The notes: a model not told the origin generated them from the letters alone. Counted from the first letter of the stretch, positions 9,233-19,653 are shown. The stretch is DNA of 64,000 nucleotides from Flavobacteriaceae bacterium (GCA_002694465.1 NZMG01000007.1:1-64000); one strand, 5' to 3'. Numbers and translations are program-made.

Positions 9233-12200
9233 ATGAAAAAAATAGCGCTACTACTTATTTTATTAACTGCATTTGTAGCTAAAGCCCAAACGGATGGATT
9301 AAGCTATCAAGCGGTTATAATCGACCCAAACGAACAGGAACTTCCTGGAGTGAATGCTACTGGGAACATTCTTCCAAATGCCGATGTAACCCTTCGGTTT
9401 ACAATTCTAAATGAATCTGGAAATGTGGAGTATAAAGAAACACAAGATACACGTACCGATGCTTATGGAATGGTGAATCTTATTATTGGACAAGGAAATG
9501 CCCTTACTGCTAATAGGTTTACAGATATTTTTTGGGGAGGATCTCGAAAAGACCTTCAAGTGGAGGTAAAATTGTATGGGCAGTATGCCGATTTAGGAAA
9601 AAACAAACTCACTTTTGTTCCGTATGCCTATCATAGAGATATTATTGCCACAGGCTATTTTGCTTTAGACGGACCCGCAACATTAGGAGATTCTTTAGAG
9701 GTAGAAGGAATGACCGATTTAAATGGATCCCTTTCTGTAAACAATGAAAGCCCAACCAATTTAACTGGAACACTATCAGTAGATGGGCAAACCGATTTAA
9801 ACAATACCGTTAACATTAATAACGGCAGTGAATTAAATGCCAGTGGTAATGTGAATGTAGTGGGGGACACCCAACTGGATAGCAATCTTACGGTTGATGG
9901 AATAACCAATTTAAATAGTGATTTAAATGTAAATAACAACAGTGCAACGGTATTAACAGGGACACTTCGTGTAGATGGCCAGACCGATTTAAATGGCGAT
10001 GTAAATATCAACAATGGAAGTGCGCTTAATGTGAGTGGACCTCTTAATGTAGAAGGAATTACGACTCTTGGGGATGATTTAATTGTTGAAGGAACCACCA
10101 ACTTAAACAATTCACTAGATGTGAATAATAACAGTCCTAGCCGACTGTCAGGCACATTAACCGTTGAAGGGGAGACCTTGCTAGAAAATAGCTTAACCGT
10201 AAATGGTGCTACAAATCTTGAAAGCTTTTTTAATGTAAACAATCAAAGTCCTTCCATACTATCAGGGAGTTTGACGGTAGATTTAGATACGAATTTAAAC
10301 AGTAGTCTGTCTGTAAATAATGGCAGCCCAACCTTTTTATCGGGACCCTTAAACGTGGATGGTCCAATTGGATTAAACAACAACCTAACGGTAAACGGGG
10401 TTACCAACTTAAATGGTTCGCTCTTTGTCAATAATATCGCACCAACAAATCTTACTGGTAGCTTATTTGTAGGAGGACCTGCCAATATGGACGGAACACT
10501 CATTGTAAACGGAGAAACAACATTAAACCAAGGTTTAACAGTGGCAAATGCTTCTGAAACGAATTTAACGGGACAGTTAAATGTAGATGGAGAAACTTTT
10601 TTAAATAACAGCTTAAATGTGTTGAATGCTAGCCCTACCAATTTAACAGGAAATCTAACGGTAGATGGTGAAACTACCTTGAACAATTCGTTGGAAGTAG
10701 CCAATAACACGCCTACGATGCTTACTGGCACCTTAGAGGTTGGTGAAGCAACTACCTTGCAAAATGAATTATCGGTCCTTAATGGTAGTAGTACCGTGCT
10801 AACAGGAACACTGACAGTGGATAATGAAACGACTCTAAATAGTTCCTTAACAGTAGCAAATGGAAGTCCTACCCAATTAACAGGTATACTTGATGTTACT
10901 GGTGCAACGACTTTAAATGATATTCTTACGGTTGGAGGAGCCACGACAATCAATAATGATTTAACTGTAACGGGTAACACCTTTTTAAGTAGTTTAAATA
11001 CACAAACTATTAATATTGAAAGCGATAATACAAACTACATTGCCAGTTTCGTAAATACAAATAGTGCTACAGGAGATGGAATTGTCATCAAATTAGGAAA
11101 AAACCACGGTGCTTTAAATGGTGGAACAGTTTATAATTATCCCAATCCTATACAAAGTGATCTTCAAGGGCCTCTAAATGCCTTAAAAGCAAGAATACAA
11201 AATGCAGGTGGTGGTCCCATTACATTTTCAGAAGTTATTGCTTTTGCACCTGCCGCGCAGCGTATCGCTACATTTAATTATGTAAATAATTTAATCTTTT
11301 CTGAAATTAATACCCGATCTATTAGTGGTACATCTGGAGGGTTAACATTACCTATTGCTTTTCCTAACTTGACGGTTCCAGGTACTACTTTACTTAATGG
11401 GTATAATGTATTTGGAGGAGTCAATATTCCTTTTGTTAACATCTCTATCCCATCTTGGTCTATACCAACGATACCTTTACCTAACATCCCTATTCCTATA
11501 CCATCGGCTCAAATACCCAATCCGGCACAATACATTCCAAGTTTGCCAATAAACCTTCCGGTTGGGGATTTACCTTTTGTAGTACTTCCAGCCGATATTA
11601 TTGTAAATTATTTACCTGCAACGGCTGGCGATGTCTCTCCAGACTCCCTCACTAAGGAGAACGAATACATCACCTTTCAGGATAAGGATGGAAGAAAAAC
11701 AGGAACTATTCGTGCACAATCCCTTTGGGATTTCAAAGAAAATACCTTGTTGGATAATATCTATATGCTGAATCTTCTTTCCGATTTTGTTGGAATTGAT
11801 TTACTAGATGGTATAACGGCAGGAACGGTCTCGATAACCAATTTTATTGATGAATTTAATAAAATAGGAGTAGAGTATTCCTCTGGAAATGGTGATTATG
11901 CCGAATGGCTAGAAAGAATGGATGCTTCCGAATATATTACAGCAGGTGACATTGTAGCGGTAGTAGGAGGTAAAGTGACTCGTAATTTAGAAAATGCCGA
12001 ACAAGTCATGGTAGTTTCACATCGACCTATCATTTTAGGGAATGCCCCTGAAGAAGGCCAAGAGCCCTTAGGAAATAACATCGCTTTTATGGGGCAAGTT
12101 CCTGTAAAGGTATTAGGTCCTGTTAGCACTGGTGATTACATAGTTGCTGATAAAAATATTATAGGCTATGGTAAAGCTATGGCTCCAAATGAAATGACTG

Positions 12201-12424
12201 CTCAAGATTTTAAATACGCGGTGGGGCGTTCCTGGGAAGAAAATCTGAAAGAAGGTCCGAAGCTTGTCAATACAGTAGTAGGGGTTCACAACGGAGATTG
12301 GATTCAAATTGTTCAAAAACTTCAGAAAAAACAAGAGTTATATGAAGATAAATTCAAAAAAATTGAAGCACAAGTTATAGAACTTGACAACAAAGCAAAC
12401 GAACTATTATTAGAAAACAAATAG
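9233..12424 (+). CDS. Fibre-like repeat protein A (SYQAV N-terminal domain)
   Basis: Secreted protein of 1063 aa with signal peptide (1-18). Residues 19-140 are the Bacteroidota N-terminal domain starting DGLSYQAVIID, with LRFTILN, VNLIIGQG and FVPYAYHRDI. Residues about 150-590 are some 13 units of about 34 residues built on LxVDGxTxLNNSLxVNNxSPTxLTGxL, which suggests a repetitive beta stalk. Then come a unique domain, a Pro/Ile-rich stretch (about 735-800), a conserved C-terminal domain with SSGNGDYAEWLERMD, and a coiled coil (about 1020-1063). The build is like a trimeric phage fibre. There is no T9SS sorting domain, so its route across the outer membrane is unclear. Its paralogue follows after 2 bp. 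Confidence 0.8.
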   Translation: MKKIALLLILLTAFVAKAQTDGLSYQAVIIDPNEQELPGVNATGNILPNADVTLRFTILNESGNVEYKETQDTRTDAYGMVNLIIGQGNALTANRFTDIFWGGSRKDLQVEVKLYGQYADLGKNKLTFVPYAYHRDIIATGYFALDGPATLGDSLEVEGMTDLNGSLSVNNESPTNLTGTLSVDGQTDLNNTVNINNGSELNASGNVNVVGDTQLDSNLTVDGITNLNSDLNVNNNSATVLTGTLRVDGQTDLNGDVNINNGSALNVSGPLNVEGITTLGDDLIVEGTTNLNNSLDVNNNSPSRLSGTLTVEGETLLENSLTVNGATNLESFFNVNNQSPSILSGSLTVDLDTNLNSSLSVNNGSPTFLSGPLNVDGPIGLNNNLTVNGVTNLNGSLFVNNIAPTNLTGSLFVGGPANMDGTLIVNGETTLNQGLTVANASETNLTGQLNVDGETFLNNSLNVLNASPTNLTGNLTVDGETTLNNSLEVANNTPTMLTGTLEVGEATTLQNELSVLNGSSTVLTGTLTVDNETTLNSSLTVANGSPTQLTGILDVTGATTLNDILTVGGATTINNDLTVTGNTFLSSLNTQTINIESDNTNYIASFVNTNSATGDGIVIKLGKNHGALNGGTVYNYPNPIQSDLQGPLNALKARIQNAGGGPITFSEVIAFAPAAQRIATFNYVNNLIFSEINTRSISGTSGGLTLPIAFPNLTVPGTTLLNGYNVFGGVNIPFVNISIPSWSIPTIPLPNIPIPIPSAQIPNPAQYIPSLPINLPVGDLPFVVLPADIIVNYLPATAGDVSPDSLTKENEYITFQDKDGRKTGTIRAQSLWDFKENTLLDNIYMLNLLSDFVGIDLLDGITAGTVSITNFIDEFNKIGVEYSSGNGDYAEWLERMDASEYITAGDIVAVVGGKVTRNLENAEQVMVVSHRPIILGNAPEEGQEPLGNNIAFMGQVPVKVLGPVSTGDYIVADKNIIGYGKAMAPNEMTAQDFKYAVGRSWEENLKEGPKLVNTVVGVHNGDWIQIVQKLQKKQELYEDKFKKIEAQVIELDNKANELLLENK

Positions 12425-12426
12425 GT

Positions 12427-15400
12427 ATGAAAAAGATAGTTCTTATTCTAACGCTACTTACCACTGTTATCACCCATGCACAAACCGATGGGCTAAGCTA
12501 TCAGGCGGTAATTATTGACTCTAATGTTCAAGAATTACCTTGGCAAGATGCAACTGGTAATATTCTTCCAAATGAAGTTATTACCCTTCGATTTTCGATT
12601 TTGGATGAATCTGGAAGCATAGAATACCAAGAAACTCAAGAAACTAGAACCGATGCCTTTGGTATGGTAAACCTTATCATTGGGCAAGGAACCCCATCCA
12701 CAGGGAATCGCTTCACAGATGTATTTTGGGGAGGTTCTCGTAAAGAACTTCAAGTGGAAGTAAGTTTTAAAGGTCAGTTTTCTGAAATTGAAAAGAAGCC
12801 GCTCACATTTATTCCGTATGCCTATCACAGAGATATCATAGCTACGGGTTATTTTGTCTTAGATGGTCCAGCTACGCTAGGAGATACTTTGGAAGTTGAG
12901 GGCACTACTGATTTGAATGGTTCACTTTCAGTAAATAATGAAAGTCCTACAAATCTAACAGGAACACTTATGGTGGAGGGACAAGCCGATTTAAATAATA
13001 CTGTAAACATTAATAATGGTAGTGAACTTAATGGCAGTGGTAATGTAAATGTAGTGGGTGACACCCAACTTGGTAGTACTCTTAACGTAGATGGAATTAC
13101 TAATTTAAATGGAGACCTTAGGGTTAATAACAATAGCCCAACCCTTTTTACTGGGAGCCTTCAAGTGGATGGTGAAACCAATTTAAACGGTGACGTAAAT
13201 ATCAATAATGGTAGCACACTTATTATAAATGGTCCATTAAATGTTGAAGGAATATCAACCTTGGGAGATAACTTACTAGTTGAAGGCACAACCAATTTAA
13301 ACAATTCTTTAGATGTCAATAATACAAGTCCTACTCATCTTTCAGGCACCTTAACAACGGAAGGGCGAACCACGTTAAACAATACCTTACAGGTACTTGG
13401 CGGTACAGATTTAAACAATATTTTTAGAGTAAATAATGCAAGTGATTCTTATTTATCTGGAACATTAATTGTGGATTTAGCCACAAACTTAAACAATGGA
13501 TTATGGGTTAATAATGGAGCAACTACCTTATTGACTGGTCCATTAAATGTCCTTGGGGAAATACTATTTGGAAATGACCTCACTGTTAATGGAAACACCA
13601 ATCTAAATGACGCTCTATTTGTGAATAATAGTGAAAACACCCATTTGTCTGGAAATCTAAATGTACTTGGAAATTCCTTATTAGAAAATGAATTAAAAGT
13701 AAATAGTTTAACCACGTTAAATAATACCCTTACGGTTACCAATCAGGAGAAAATGTACGCTACCGGTTCTTTAACAGTACATGGTGTAAGTAATTTAAAC
13801 AATTCTTTAAAAGTAACTAATGGAGCCTCTTCATTTTTAAATGGTGCCTTAACCGTTGATGAAGTTACATTATTTCAAAATAGTTTAACGGTTACCAATT
13901 CAAGCCCTTCAACGCTTTCAGGAACCTTAAATGTTGAAGGTGTCACCACTCTTTTAGACAATCTTCGGGTTGAAAATAATAGTGTTACATTGCTTACAGG
14001 TAGACTAGTGGTGGATGAAGCGTCCACTTTAAATGAACTTTTAGTTGCTAATGGTGCTAACACCCAATTAACTGGCGAGCTACAAGTGGATGAGGCATCT
14101 ACATTCAATTCAACAACAGCCGTACAAGGAGCTACTATAATTAATAACGATTTAACGGTAACTGGGAACACCTCCTTAACAAGTGTATCTTCGGGTAGTA
14201 TCAATGTATCCGGGGATACCGCTGGATCCATAGCAACTTTTTCAAACACAAATACTGCAGACGGAGACGGCATATTAATAAAATTAGGACGCACTCACGG
14301 GGCTTGGAATGGCAGTGACTATAATTCATTACCCGTTCCAATTCCAGCCGCTATAACTGCAGCAAGGGATCTATTAGTTGCGGCTGTGAATAATTCTGAA
14401 GCCGATCCAAATTTAGACTTAGCAGATATTATAGCCCTAACGCCAAGCACTATGAGGAGAGGCTCTTTAATTGATGTAAATAACTTTGTTTTCAATAAAA
14501 TAAATTCTGGCTTAGGATTGCCCAAGGCTTTTCCTTCTTTAAACATGCCAGGGCAGATATTACAAAATGAAGTTACTTTCTATAATGGGAATAATGCTGT
14601 GTGTTCAGGGCAATATTGTTATAGCATATGTGTTCCTTTTGTAGGGTGTTATACGGTGTGTATTCCTCCTGTAAATGTGTGTGTTCCAGCAATACCCAGG
14701 ATATATTTTCCAGGGGTAAACCTTCCCACCATACCTCTTTCATCGCCTACTATTCCCGATTTATCTCAATACGCTCCTAAGTTACCTACCACAATTACAG
14801 TAGATGGTTTTCCAAACATAGAACTACCAGATGTCTCTTTAGGTAACGTTGCCAATTCACTAAATAAAGAGAATGAATACATTTCTTTTCAAGATACAGA
14901 CGGAAGGCAAACGGGCGTCATTAGAGCCCAATCTATGAGTGATTTTAGAGATAACACTATCTATGATAATATCTATATGCTGAATTTACTTTCCAATTTT
15001 GTAGGGGTTGATCTGGCTGATGGTGTTGCTGCAGGACTAACAGGGGTTACTAATGTCATTGATGAGTTTAATAAAATAGGAGTTGAGTATTCTTCTGGAA
15101 ATGGTGATTATGCCGAATGGCTTGAAAGAATGGATGTTTCAGAAAATATCTCTGCAGGAGATATTGTAGGTATTTTGGGAGGAAAAATTACCCGTGACCT
15201 AACAAATGCAGAGCAAGTTATGGTAGTTTCACATCGACCTATCATTTTAGGGAATGCCCCAGAAGAAAAAGATTTTGCGCTTGGAAATACCGTTGCCTTT
15301 ATGGGTCAAGTTCCTGTGAAAGTTTTGGGACCTGTTGCTCATGGTGATTATATCGTTGCTTCCAAAACCATTATTGGGTATGGAAAAGCTGTATCCCCTA

Positions 15401-15654
15401 GCAATATGAAAGCCGAGGATTTCAAATACACCGTTGGACGTTCTTGGGAAACGAATAGTAAAGAAGGTCCAAAATTAGTGAATACTGTTGTGGGAGTAAA
15501 TGATTATGATTTTAGTTTAATACTTTCAAAGATTGAAACGCAACAAAAGAACTTAGACACTAAAATTGAAACTTTAGAACAAAAATTGGAAAGAATTTCA
15601 GCAAAAATTACAAAAGCCAAACACCATGAAATTATATATGCCGTCGAAAAATAA
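12427..15654 (+). CDS. Fibre-like repeat protein B (paralogue of A)
   Basis: Protein of 1075 aa with the same architecture as the gene before it: signal peptide, SYQAV-type N-terminal domain, about 13 LxVxGxTxLNNxLxVNN repeats, unique head, the conserved GDYAEWLERMD domain and a C-terminal coiled coil. Ends are near-identical to protein A at DNA level (for example 41 identical bases, 12008-12048 and 15220-15260) while repeats and head have diverged. The head differs notably: residues about 718-755 are Cys-rich (VCSGQYCYSICVPFVGCYTVC), absent from A. The pair arose by tandem duplication and may form a hetero-oligomer or supply alternative tips. Confidence 0.8.
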   Translation: MKKIVLILTLLTTVITHAQTDGLSYQAVIIDSNVQELPWQDATGNILPNEVITLRFSILDESGSIEYQETQETRTDAFGMVNLIIGQGTPSTGNRFTDVFWGGSRKELQVEVSFKGQFSEIEKKPLTFIPYAYHRDIIATGYFVLDGPATLGDTLEVEGTTDLNGSLSVNNESPTNLTGTLMVEGQADLNNTVNINNGSELNGSGNVNVVGDTQLGSTLNVDGITNLNGDLRVNNNSPTLFTGSLQVDGETNLNGDVNINNGSTLIINGPLNVEGISTLGDNLLVEGTTNLNNSLDVNNTSPTHLSGTLTTEGRTTLNNTLQVLGGTDLNNIFRVNNASDSYLSGTLIVDLATNLNNGLWVNNGATTLLTGPLNVLGEILFGNDLTVNGNTNLNDALFVNNSENTHLSGNLNVLGNSLLENELKVNSLTTLNNTLTVTNQEKMYATGSLTVHGVSNLNNSLKVTNGASSFLNGALTVDEVTLFQNSLTVTNSSPSTLSGTLNVEGVTTLLDNLRVENNSVTLLTGRLVVDEASTLNELLVANGANTQLTGELQVDEASTFNSTTAVQGATIINNDLTVTGNTSLTSVSSGSINVSGDTAGSIATFSNTNTADGDGILIKLGRTHGAWNGSDYNSLPVPIPAAITAARDLLVAAVNNSEADPNLDLADIIALTPSTMRRGSLIDVNNFVFNKINSGLGLPKAFPSLNMPGQILQNEVTFYNGNNAVCSGQYCYSICVPFVGCYTVCIPPVNVCVPAIPRIYFPGVNLPTIPLSSPTIPDLSQYAPKLPTTITVDGFPNIELPDVSLGNVANSLNKENEYISFQDTDGRQTGVIRAQSMSDFRDNTIYDNIYMLNLLSNFVGVDLADGVAAGLTGVTNVIDEFNKIGVEYSSGNGDYAEWLERMDVSENISAGDIVGILGGKITRDLTNAEQVMVVSHRPIILGNAPEEKDFALGNTVAFMGQVPVKVLGPVAHGDYIVASKTIIGYGKAVSPSNMKAEDFKYTVGRSWETNSKEGPKLVNTVVGVNDYDFSLILSKIETQQKNLDTKIETLEQKLERISAKITKAKHHEIIYAVEK

Positions 15655-16225
15655 TATATGGGGACTCCTATGGGTTGTACTTTTAGGTTTTTCCCAAGTT
15701 AATGCACAAGAAATAGCAGCAGAAACTACCATTCCTATAGAAGATGCTATTGTGCTACTTGAGAATGAGGAAAACTATAAAATATGGCTCGAAGCACTTG
15801 AAGAACCTGGAGTTAAAATAGAAGGAAATACGATGAGCTTTAGCTTTGAAGCCAAAAAGCTAATAGCAGATGTTTCCTATAGAAATTCAGTTTATAAAAG
15901 TGAGTATACCTTTGAAGATGTAGCCCAAAGCCTTAAAAGCATGGAATTGCAAAAAGCATTCTGGCAAATGATTACAATGTATCCCAACCATAAACAGGAA
16001 GTAGTTAATTATATTTTTGCCTACGATCAAGTAATTCCTACAGACAAAGTAGTATCAGCGGCATTTTATACCTATGCATTCTTCGATCCACAAATAACAG
16101 AAATTGTAGAAGGTAAACCCAACGTACTACGTCCAGATATATTTGAATTGCACTTAAAAAATGCAAATGAAATTATATATTACATTCAGTATTTTAGAAA
16201 CGAAGAAAAATCTACTTCAAACTAA
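15626..16225 (+). CDS. Small secreted protein of the surface operon, unknown function
   Basis: Protein of 199 aa whose start overlaps the end of fibre protein B by 29 bp. A second ATG at 15638 is equally possible. It has a signal peptide (MPSKNNIWGLLWVVLLGFSQVNAQ) and no sorting domain or lipobox, so it is probably periplasmic. The mature part is mixed helical and acidic with no family I recognise. The overlap shows translational coupling with the fibre genes, so a chaperone or assembly role is possible. Its stop codon overlaps the stop of the convergent phosphoesterase gene by 3 bases, and no terminator is seen between them. Confidence 0.75.
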   Translation: MKLYMPSKNNIWGLLWVVLLGFSQVNAQEIAAETTIPIEDAIVLLENEENYKIWLEALEEPGVKIEGNTMSFSFEAKKLIADVSYRNSVYKSEYTFEDVAQSLKSMELQKAFWQMITMYPNHKQEVVNYIFAYDQVIPTDKVVSAAFYTYAFFDPQITEIVEGKPNVLRPDIFELHLKNANEIIYYIQYFRNEEKSTSN

Positions 16226-17046
16226 GCTTTCGAGGTAAACGCAGAGAACACTTTAGGTATTTCATTTAAGGGATCTAATCTTTCAATATCCAATTGTTTC
16301 GATATTTTTGTTCCTTGATAGTGATAAAGTTTCCATTGCTCATTTGTATATTCTAAGGCAGTAAGATTTTCAACCCAATCTCCACTATTTAAATACGTGG
16401 TGTTTCCTTTTGGGGTTACAACTTTGAGAATTTGTGGCTGATGAATGTGCCCACAAACAACATAGTCAAAATTATTTTCAATAGCCAATTCGGTTGCTGT
16501 TTTTTCAAAGTTCGAAATAAACTTCACAGCACCTTTTACACTGTTTTTTATTTTTTTTGAAAGAGAATATTTTTCTCTTCCTAACTTTACAAGAATAGCA
16601 TTCATAAACCTATTAAAAATAATTAGGAGGTCGTAGCCCCAACCTCCCAATTTGGCAATCCACTTAGTGTGTTGTATGGATGCATCAAATACATCACCAT
16701 GAAAGAACCAAGCTCTTTTGCCATCAATATTTAATACTAACTTGTCAAGAATATATATGTTTCCCATTTTAGTATTACTAAATCTTCGTAGTTTTTCGTC
16801 ATGATTTCCAGTGATATAATAGACTTTAGTTCCTTTTGCCGCCATCGAGAAAATTTTCTTAATAACAAGAATATGAGATTTTGGAAAATATCGTTTTCTA
16901 AATTGCCAAATATCAAAAATATCTCCATTTAGAATTATCTTTTTAGGCTTTATGGAATTAAGGTAGTGTAAGACTTCTTTGGCATGACATCCATAAGTTC
17001 CCAAGTGGATATCTGAAAGTACAACAATATCAAGTTTTCGTTTCAA
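16222..17046 (-). CDS. LpxH-like UDP-2,3-diacylglucosamine diphosphatase family protein
   Basis: Calcineurin-type metallophosphoesterase of 274 aa with every metal-binding motif: SDIHLGTYG, NGDIFDIWQ, GNHD, FHGDVFD and CGHIHQP. Its layout matches the LpxH/COG2908 group, which cleaves UDP-2,3-diacylglucosamine to lipid X at the membrane in lipid A synthesis. Related enzymes of other specificity exist, so the substrate is inferred. It is transcribed alone, convergent to the surface operon. Confidence 0.82.
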   Translation of the reverse strand: MKRKLDIVVLSDIHLGTYGCHAKEVLHYLNSIKPKKIILNGDIFDIWQFRKRYFPKSHILVIKKIFSMAAKGTKVYYITGNHDEKLRRFSNTKMGNIYILDKLVLNIDGKRAWFFHGDVFDASIQHTKWIAKLGGWGYDLLIIFNRFMNAILVKLGREKYSLSKKIKNSVKGAVKFISNFEKTATELAIENNFDYVVCGHIHQPQILKVVTPKGNTTYLNSGDWVENLTALEYTNEQWKLYHYQGTKISKQLDIERLDPLNEIPKVFSAFTSKA

Positions 17047-17227
17047 GTAGATAATTTAATTACAAAGAACCTAAATGAAACGCTACAATATATTATCACA
17101 ACATTACGCCTTGATTATAAAATGATTAAGAATATACTTTGGTTTTCAAAAATATTACCAAAAACATTCTTAAGAGATTCTGTATATTTACAAGGTAAAG
17201 TATTTACAGTTTAGTTATACTTAATAT

Positions 17228-18292
17228 ATGGCAGGAAATTCTTTCGGAAATGCATTTAAGCTCACCACTTTTGGAGAATCCCACGGGGAAGCACTGGGTG
17301 GTATTATAGATGGTTGCCCAGCAGGATTAATACTAGATTTTGAAGCCATTGAAGCCGAAATGCAACGCCGAAAACCTGGCCAATCTGCTATCGTAACTCA
17401 GCGTAAAGAACCCGACTCTGTTAAGTTTCTTTCGGGTATTTTTGAAGGAAAAACCACAGGAACACCCATTGGTTTTATTATTGAAAATACCAATCAAAAA
17501 TCGAATGACTACTCACACATTAAAGACGTGTATCGACCTTCTCATGCCGATTTCACCTATGATAAGAAATACGGTATTCGCGACTATAGAGGAGGGGGTA
17601 GATCTTCAGCCAGAGAGACCGCTTGTCGTGTTGCTGCGGGTGCCATAGCAAAGCAACTACTTAAAGATATTAAAATTACTGCCTACGTTTCTGGGGTTGG
17701 TAAATTACAATTAGATTCAGATTATGCAACTTTGGATTTTTCAGAAATAGAAAAAAACCCAGTTCGTTGTCCTGACCCCTCAATGGCTAAACAAATGGAA
17801 ACGTATATTAAAGAAATTCGAAAGGATGGGGATACTGTGGGAGGAAGAGTGACATGTGTAATGCAAAATGTTCCTGTTGGATTAGGCGAACCTGTTTTTG
17901 ATAAATTTCACGCACAACTAGGCAAAGCGATGCTTTCTATTAATGCGGTAAAAGGAATCGAATACGGAAGTGGATTTGCTGGAACCCACCAAAAAGGAAG
18001 TGAGCACAACGATCTTTTTAATGCAGATGGAAGTACCAAAACTAATTTTAGCGGCGGTGTTCAAGGAGGAATCACCAATGGCGAAGATATTTATTTTACA
18101 GTGGCTTTTAAGCCTGTCGCTACTATCATGCAAAAGCAAGAAACCATAAATGCTGAAGGAGAACTGGTTGAAATGCAAGGAAAAGGTCGTCATGACCCTT
18201 GTGTAGTCCCGCGGGCAGTTCCTATTGTTGAAGCGATGGCAGCCTTAGTATTAGCCGATTTTTATTTACTGAATAGACTTTCAAAAATTTAA
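17228..18292 (+). CDS. aroC: Chorismate synthase
   Basis: Full-length enzyme of 354 aa that converts 5-enolpyruvylshikimate-3-phosphate to chorismate using reduced FMN, the last step of the shikimate pathway. Signatures seen are [18 protein letters not shown] near the N-terminus, [19 protein letters not shown] near 125 and [17 protein letters not shown] near the C-terminus. A TATATTTA element at 17183-17190 could be its -7 box. The symporter gene follows after 29 bp and may be co-transcribed. Confidence 0.97.
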   Translation: MAGNSFGNAFKLTTFGESHGEALGGIIDGCPAGLILDFEAIEAEMQRRKPGQSAIVTQRKEPDSVKFLSGIFEGKTTGTPIGFIIENTNQKSNDYSHIKDVYRPSHADFTYDKKYGIRDYRGGGRSSARETACRVAAGAIAKQLLKDIKITAYVSGVGKLQLDSDYATLDFSEIEKNPVRCPDPSMAKQMETYIKEIRKDGDTVGGRVTCVMQNVPVGLGEPVFDKFHAQLGKAMLSINAVKGIEYGSGFAGTHQKGSEHNDLFNADGSTKTNFSGGVQGGITNGEDIYFTVAFKPVATIMQKQETINAEGELVEMQGKGRHDPCVVPRAVPIVEAMAALVLADFYLLNRLSKI

Positions 18293-18321
18293 AATAGTTA
18301 CCCGACTTTTAGGGCAATAGT

Positions 18322-19623
18322 ATGAAGAAACTAGCATTACACTGGCAAATAATTTTAGGAATGGTTTTGGGGGTGGTTGTAGCACTTCTTTTAAACAATT
18401 TCTCTTGGGGAGCTCAATTTATTGGAAATTGGATAAAACCCTTTGGAACCATTTTTATCAATGCACTCAAACTAATTGCCGTCCCATTAATTTTAGCCTC
18501 TTTAATTAAAGGTGTATCAGACTTAAAAGATATTTCAAGTCTTTCTAAGATGGGATTGAGGACCATATCTACCTATATTGTTACCACAGTTATTGCAGTT
18601 TCCATAGGGCTGGCAGTAGTAAATGTTGTAAAGCCGGGTAGTAGTATTTCAGAAGACACTCGCAACGAATTAGTAGAAGCTTATGGAGGAGAAGCAGAAA
18701 TGCGTAAGCAAGAAGCGGCCAAGCAAAAGGAGGCTGGACCTTTACAAGCTTTAGTGGATATTGTTCCAGACAACATTATTGGAGCTTCTGCGAATAATAA
18801 AAATATGCTTCAGGTAATATTCTTCGCTATTTTTTTCGGAATAGGATTAATTCTTATTCCTGAAAAAACATCAAAACCCGTAAAAGACTTCTTCGATGGC
18901 TTTAATGAAGTCATCCTTAAAATGATTGACCTTATCATGCTTGCTGCACCTTATGGGGTTTTTGCATTATTAGCGGCTTTGGTGGTGGAAGCACCCAGTG
19001 CCGATCTGTTTGCCGCCCTAGGAATGTATGCCATAAGTGTAGTGATTGGGCTTGCCTTAATGATTTGTGTGTATCTTTTATTGGTTTGGATTTTTACAAA
19101 GAAATCCCCCAAATACTTTTTAAATGGAATAGCACCTGCCCAGTTATTGGCTTTTTCAACAAGTTCTAGTGCCGCCACACTTCCTGTTACCATGGAACGA
19201 GTGGAAGAACACTTAGGAGTTAAAAAAGAGGTAACAAGTTTTGTGTTACCAATTGGAGCCACTATCAATATGGATGGGACAAGCTTGTATCAAGCGGTAG
19301 CAGCTGTCTTTATTGCTCAAGCGTTTGGGATGGACCTTTCAATAGGTGCCCAGCTTGGAATAATCGTCACGGCAACCTTGGCTTCCATAGGATCTGCAGC
19401 AGTGCCAGGAGCAGGAATGGTAATGTTGGTCATTGTGTTAGCGCAGGCGGGAATTCCAGAAGCTGGACTAGCACTTATTTTTGCTGTCGATAGACCTCTG
19501 GATATGTGCCGAACTGTGGTAAATGTTACCGGAGATGCTACGGTTTCTATGATGGTAGCAAAAAGTCAAGGGAAGTTAGGAGAACCCCATGTAAAAGATT
19601 GGGATGATAACTATCCTCATTAA
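18322..19623 (+). CDS. Dicarboxylate/amino acid:cation symporter (DAACS family)
   Basis: Integral membrane protein of 433 aa with about eight helices plus re-entrant loops. Family signatures are AFSTSSSAATLPVTMERVEE (Ser-rich HP1) and GATINMDGTSLYQAVAAVF (NMDGT motif), and a later AVDRPLDMCRTVVNVTGDA that binds substrate. Such proteins import glutamate, aspartate or C4-dicarboxylates with Na+ or H+. Compared with short members it has an extra charged loop (about 105-140) between early helices. It ends at a strong bidirectional terminator. Confidence 0.93.
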   Translation: MKKLALHWQIILGMVLGVVVALLLNNFSWGAQFIGNWIKPFGTIFINALKLIAVPLILASLIKGVSDLKDISSLSKMGLRTISTYIVTTVIAVSIGLAVVNVVKPGSSISEDTRNELVEAYGGEAEMRKQEAAKQKEAGPLQALVDIVPDNIIGASANNKNMLQVIFFAIFFGIGLILIPEKTSKPVKDFFDGFNEVILKMIDLIMLAAPYGVFALLAALVVEAPSADLFAALGMYAISVVIGLALMICVYLLLVWIFTKKSPKYFLNGIAPAQLLAFSTSSSAATLPVTMERVEEHLGVKKEVTSFVLPIGATINMDGTSLYQAVAAVFIAQAFGMDLSIGAQLGIIVTATLASIGSAAVPGAGMVMLVIVLAQAGIPEAGLALIFAVDRPLDMCRTVVNVTGDATVSMMVAKSQGKLGEPHVKDWDDNYPH

Positions 19624-19653
19624 AAAAAGAGCCGCAAATTGCGGCTCTTTTTT
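19622..19653. terminator. Bidirectional terminator between symporter and MscS genes
   Basis: AAAAAAAGAGCCGC - AAATT - GCGGCTCTTTTTT: a GC-rich stem flanked by A-run and T-run, working for both convergent genes. Confidence 0.93.
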
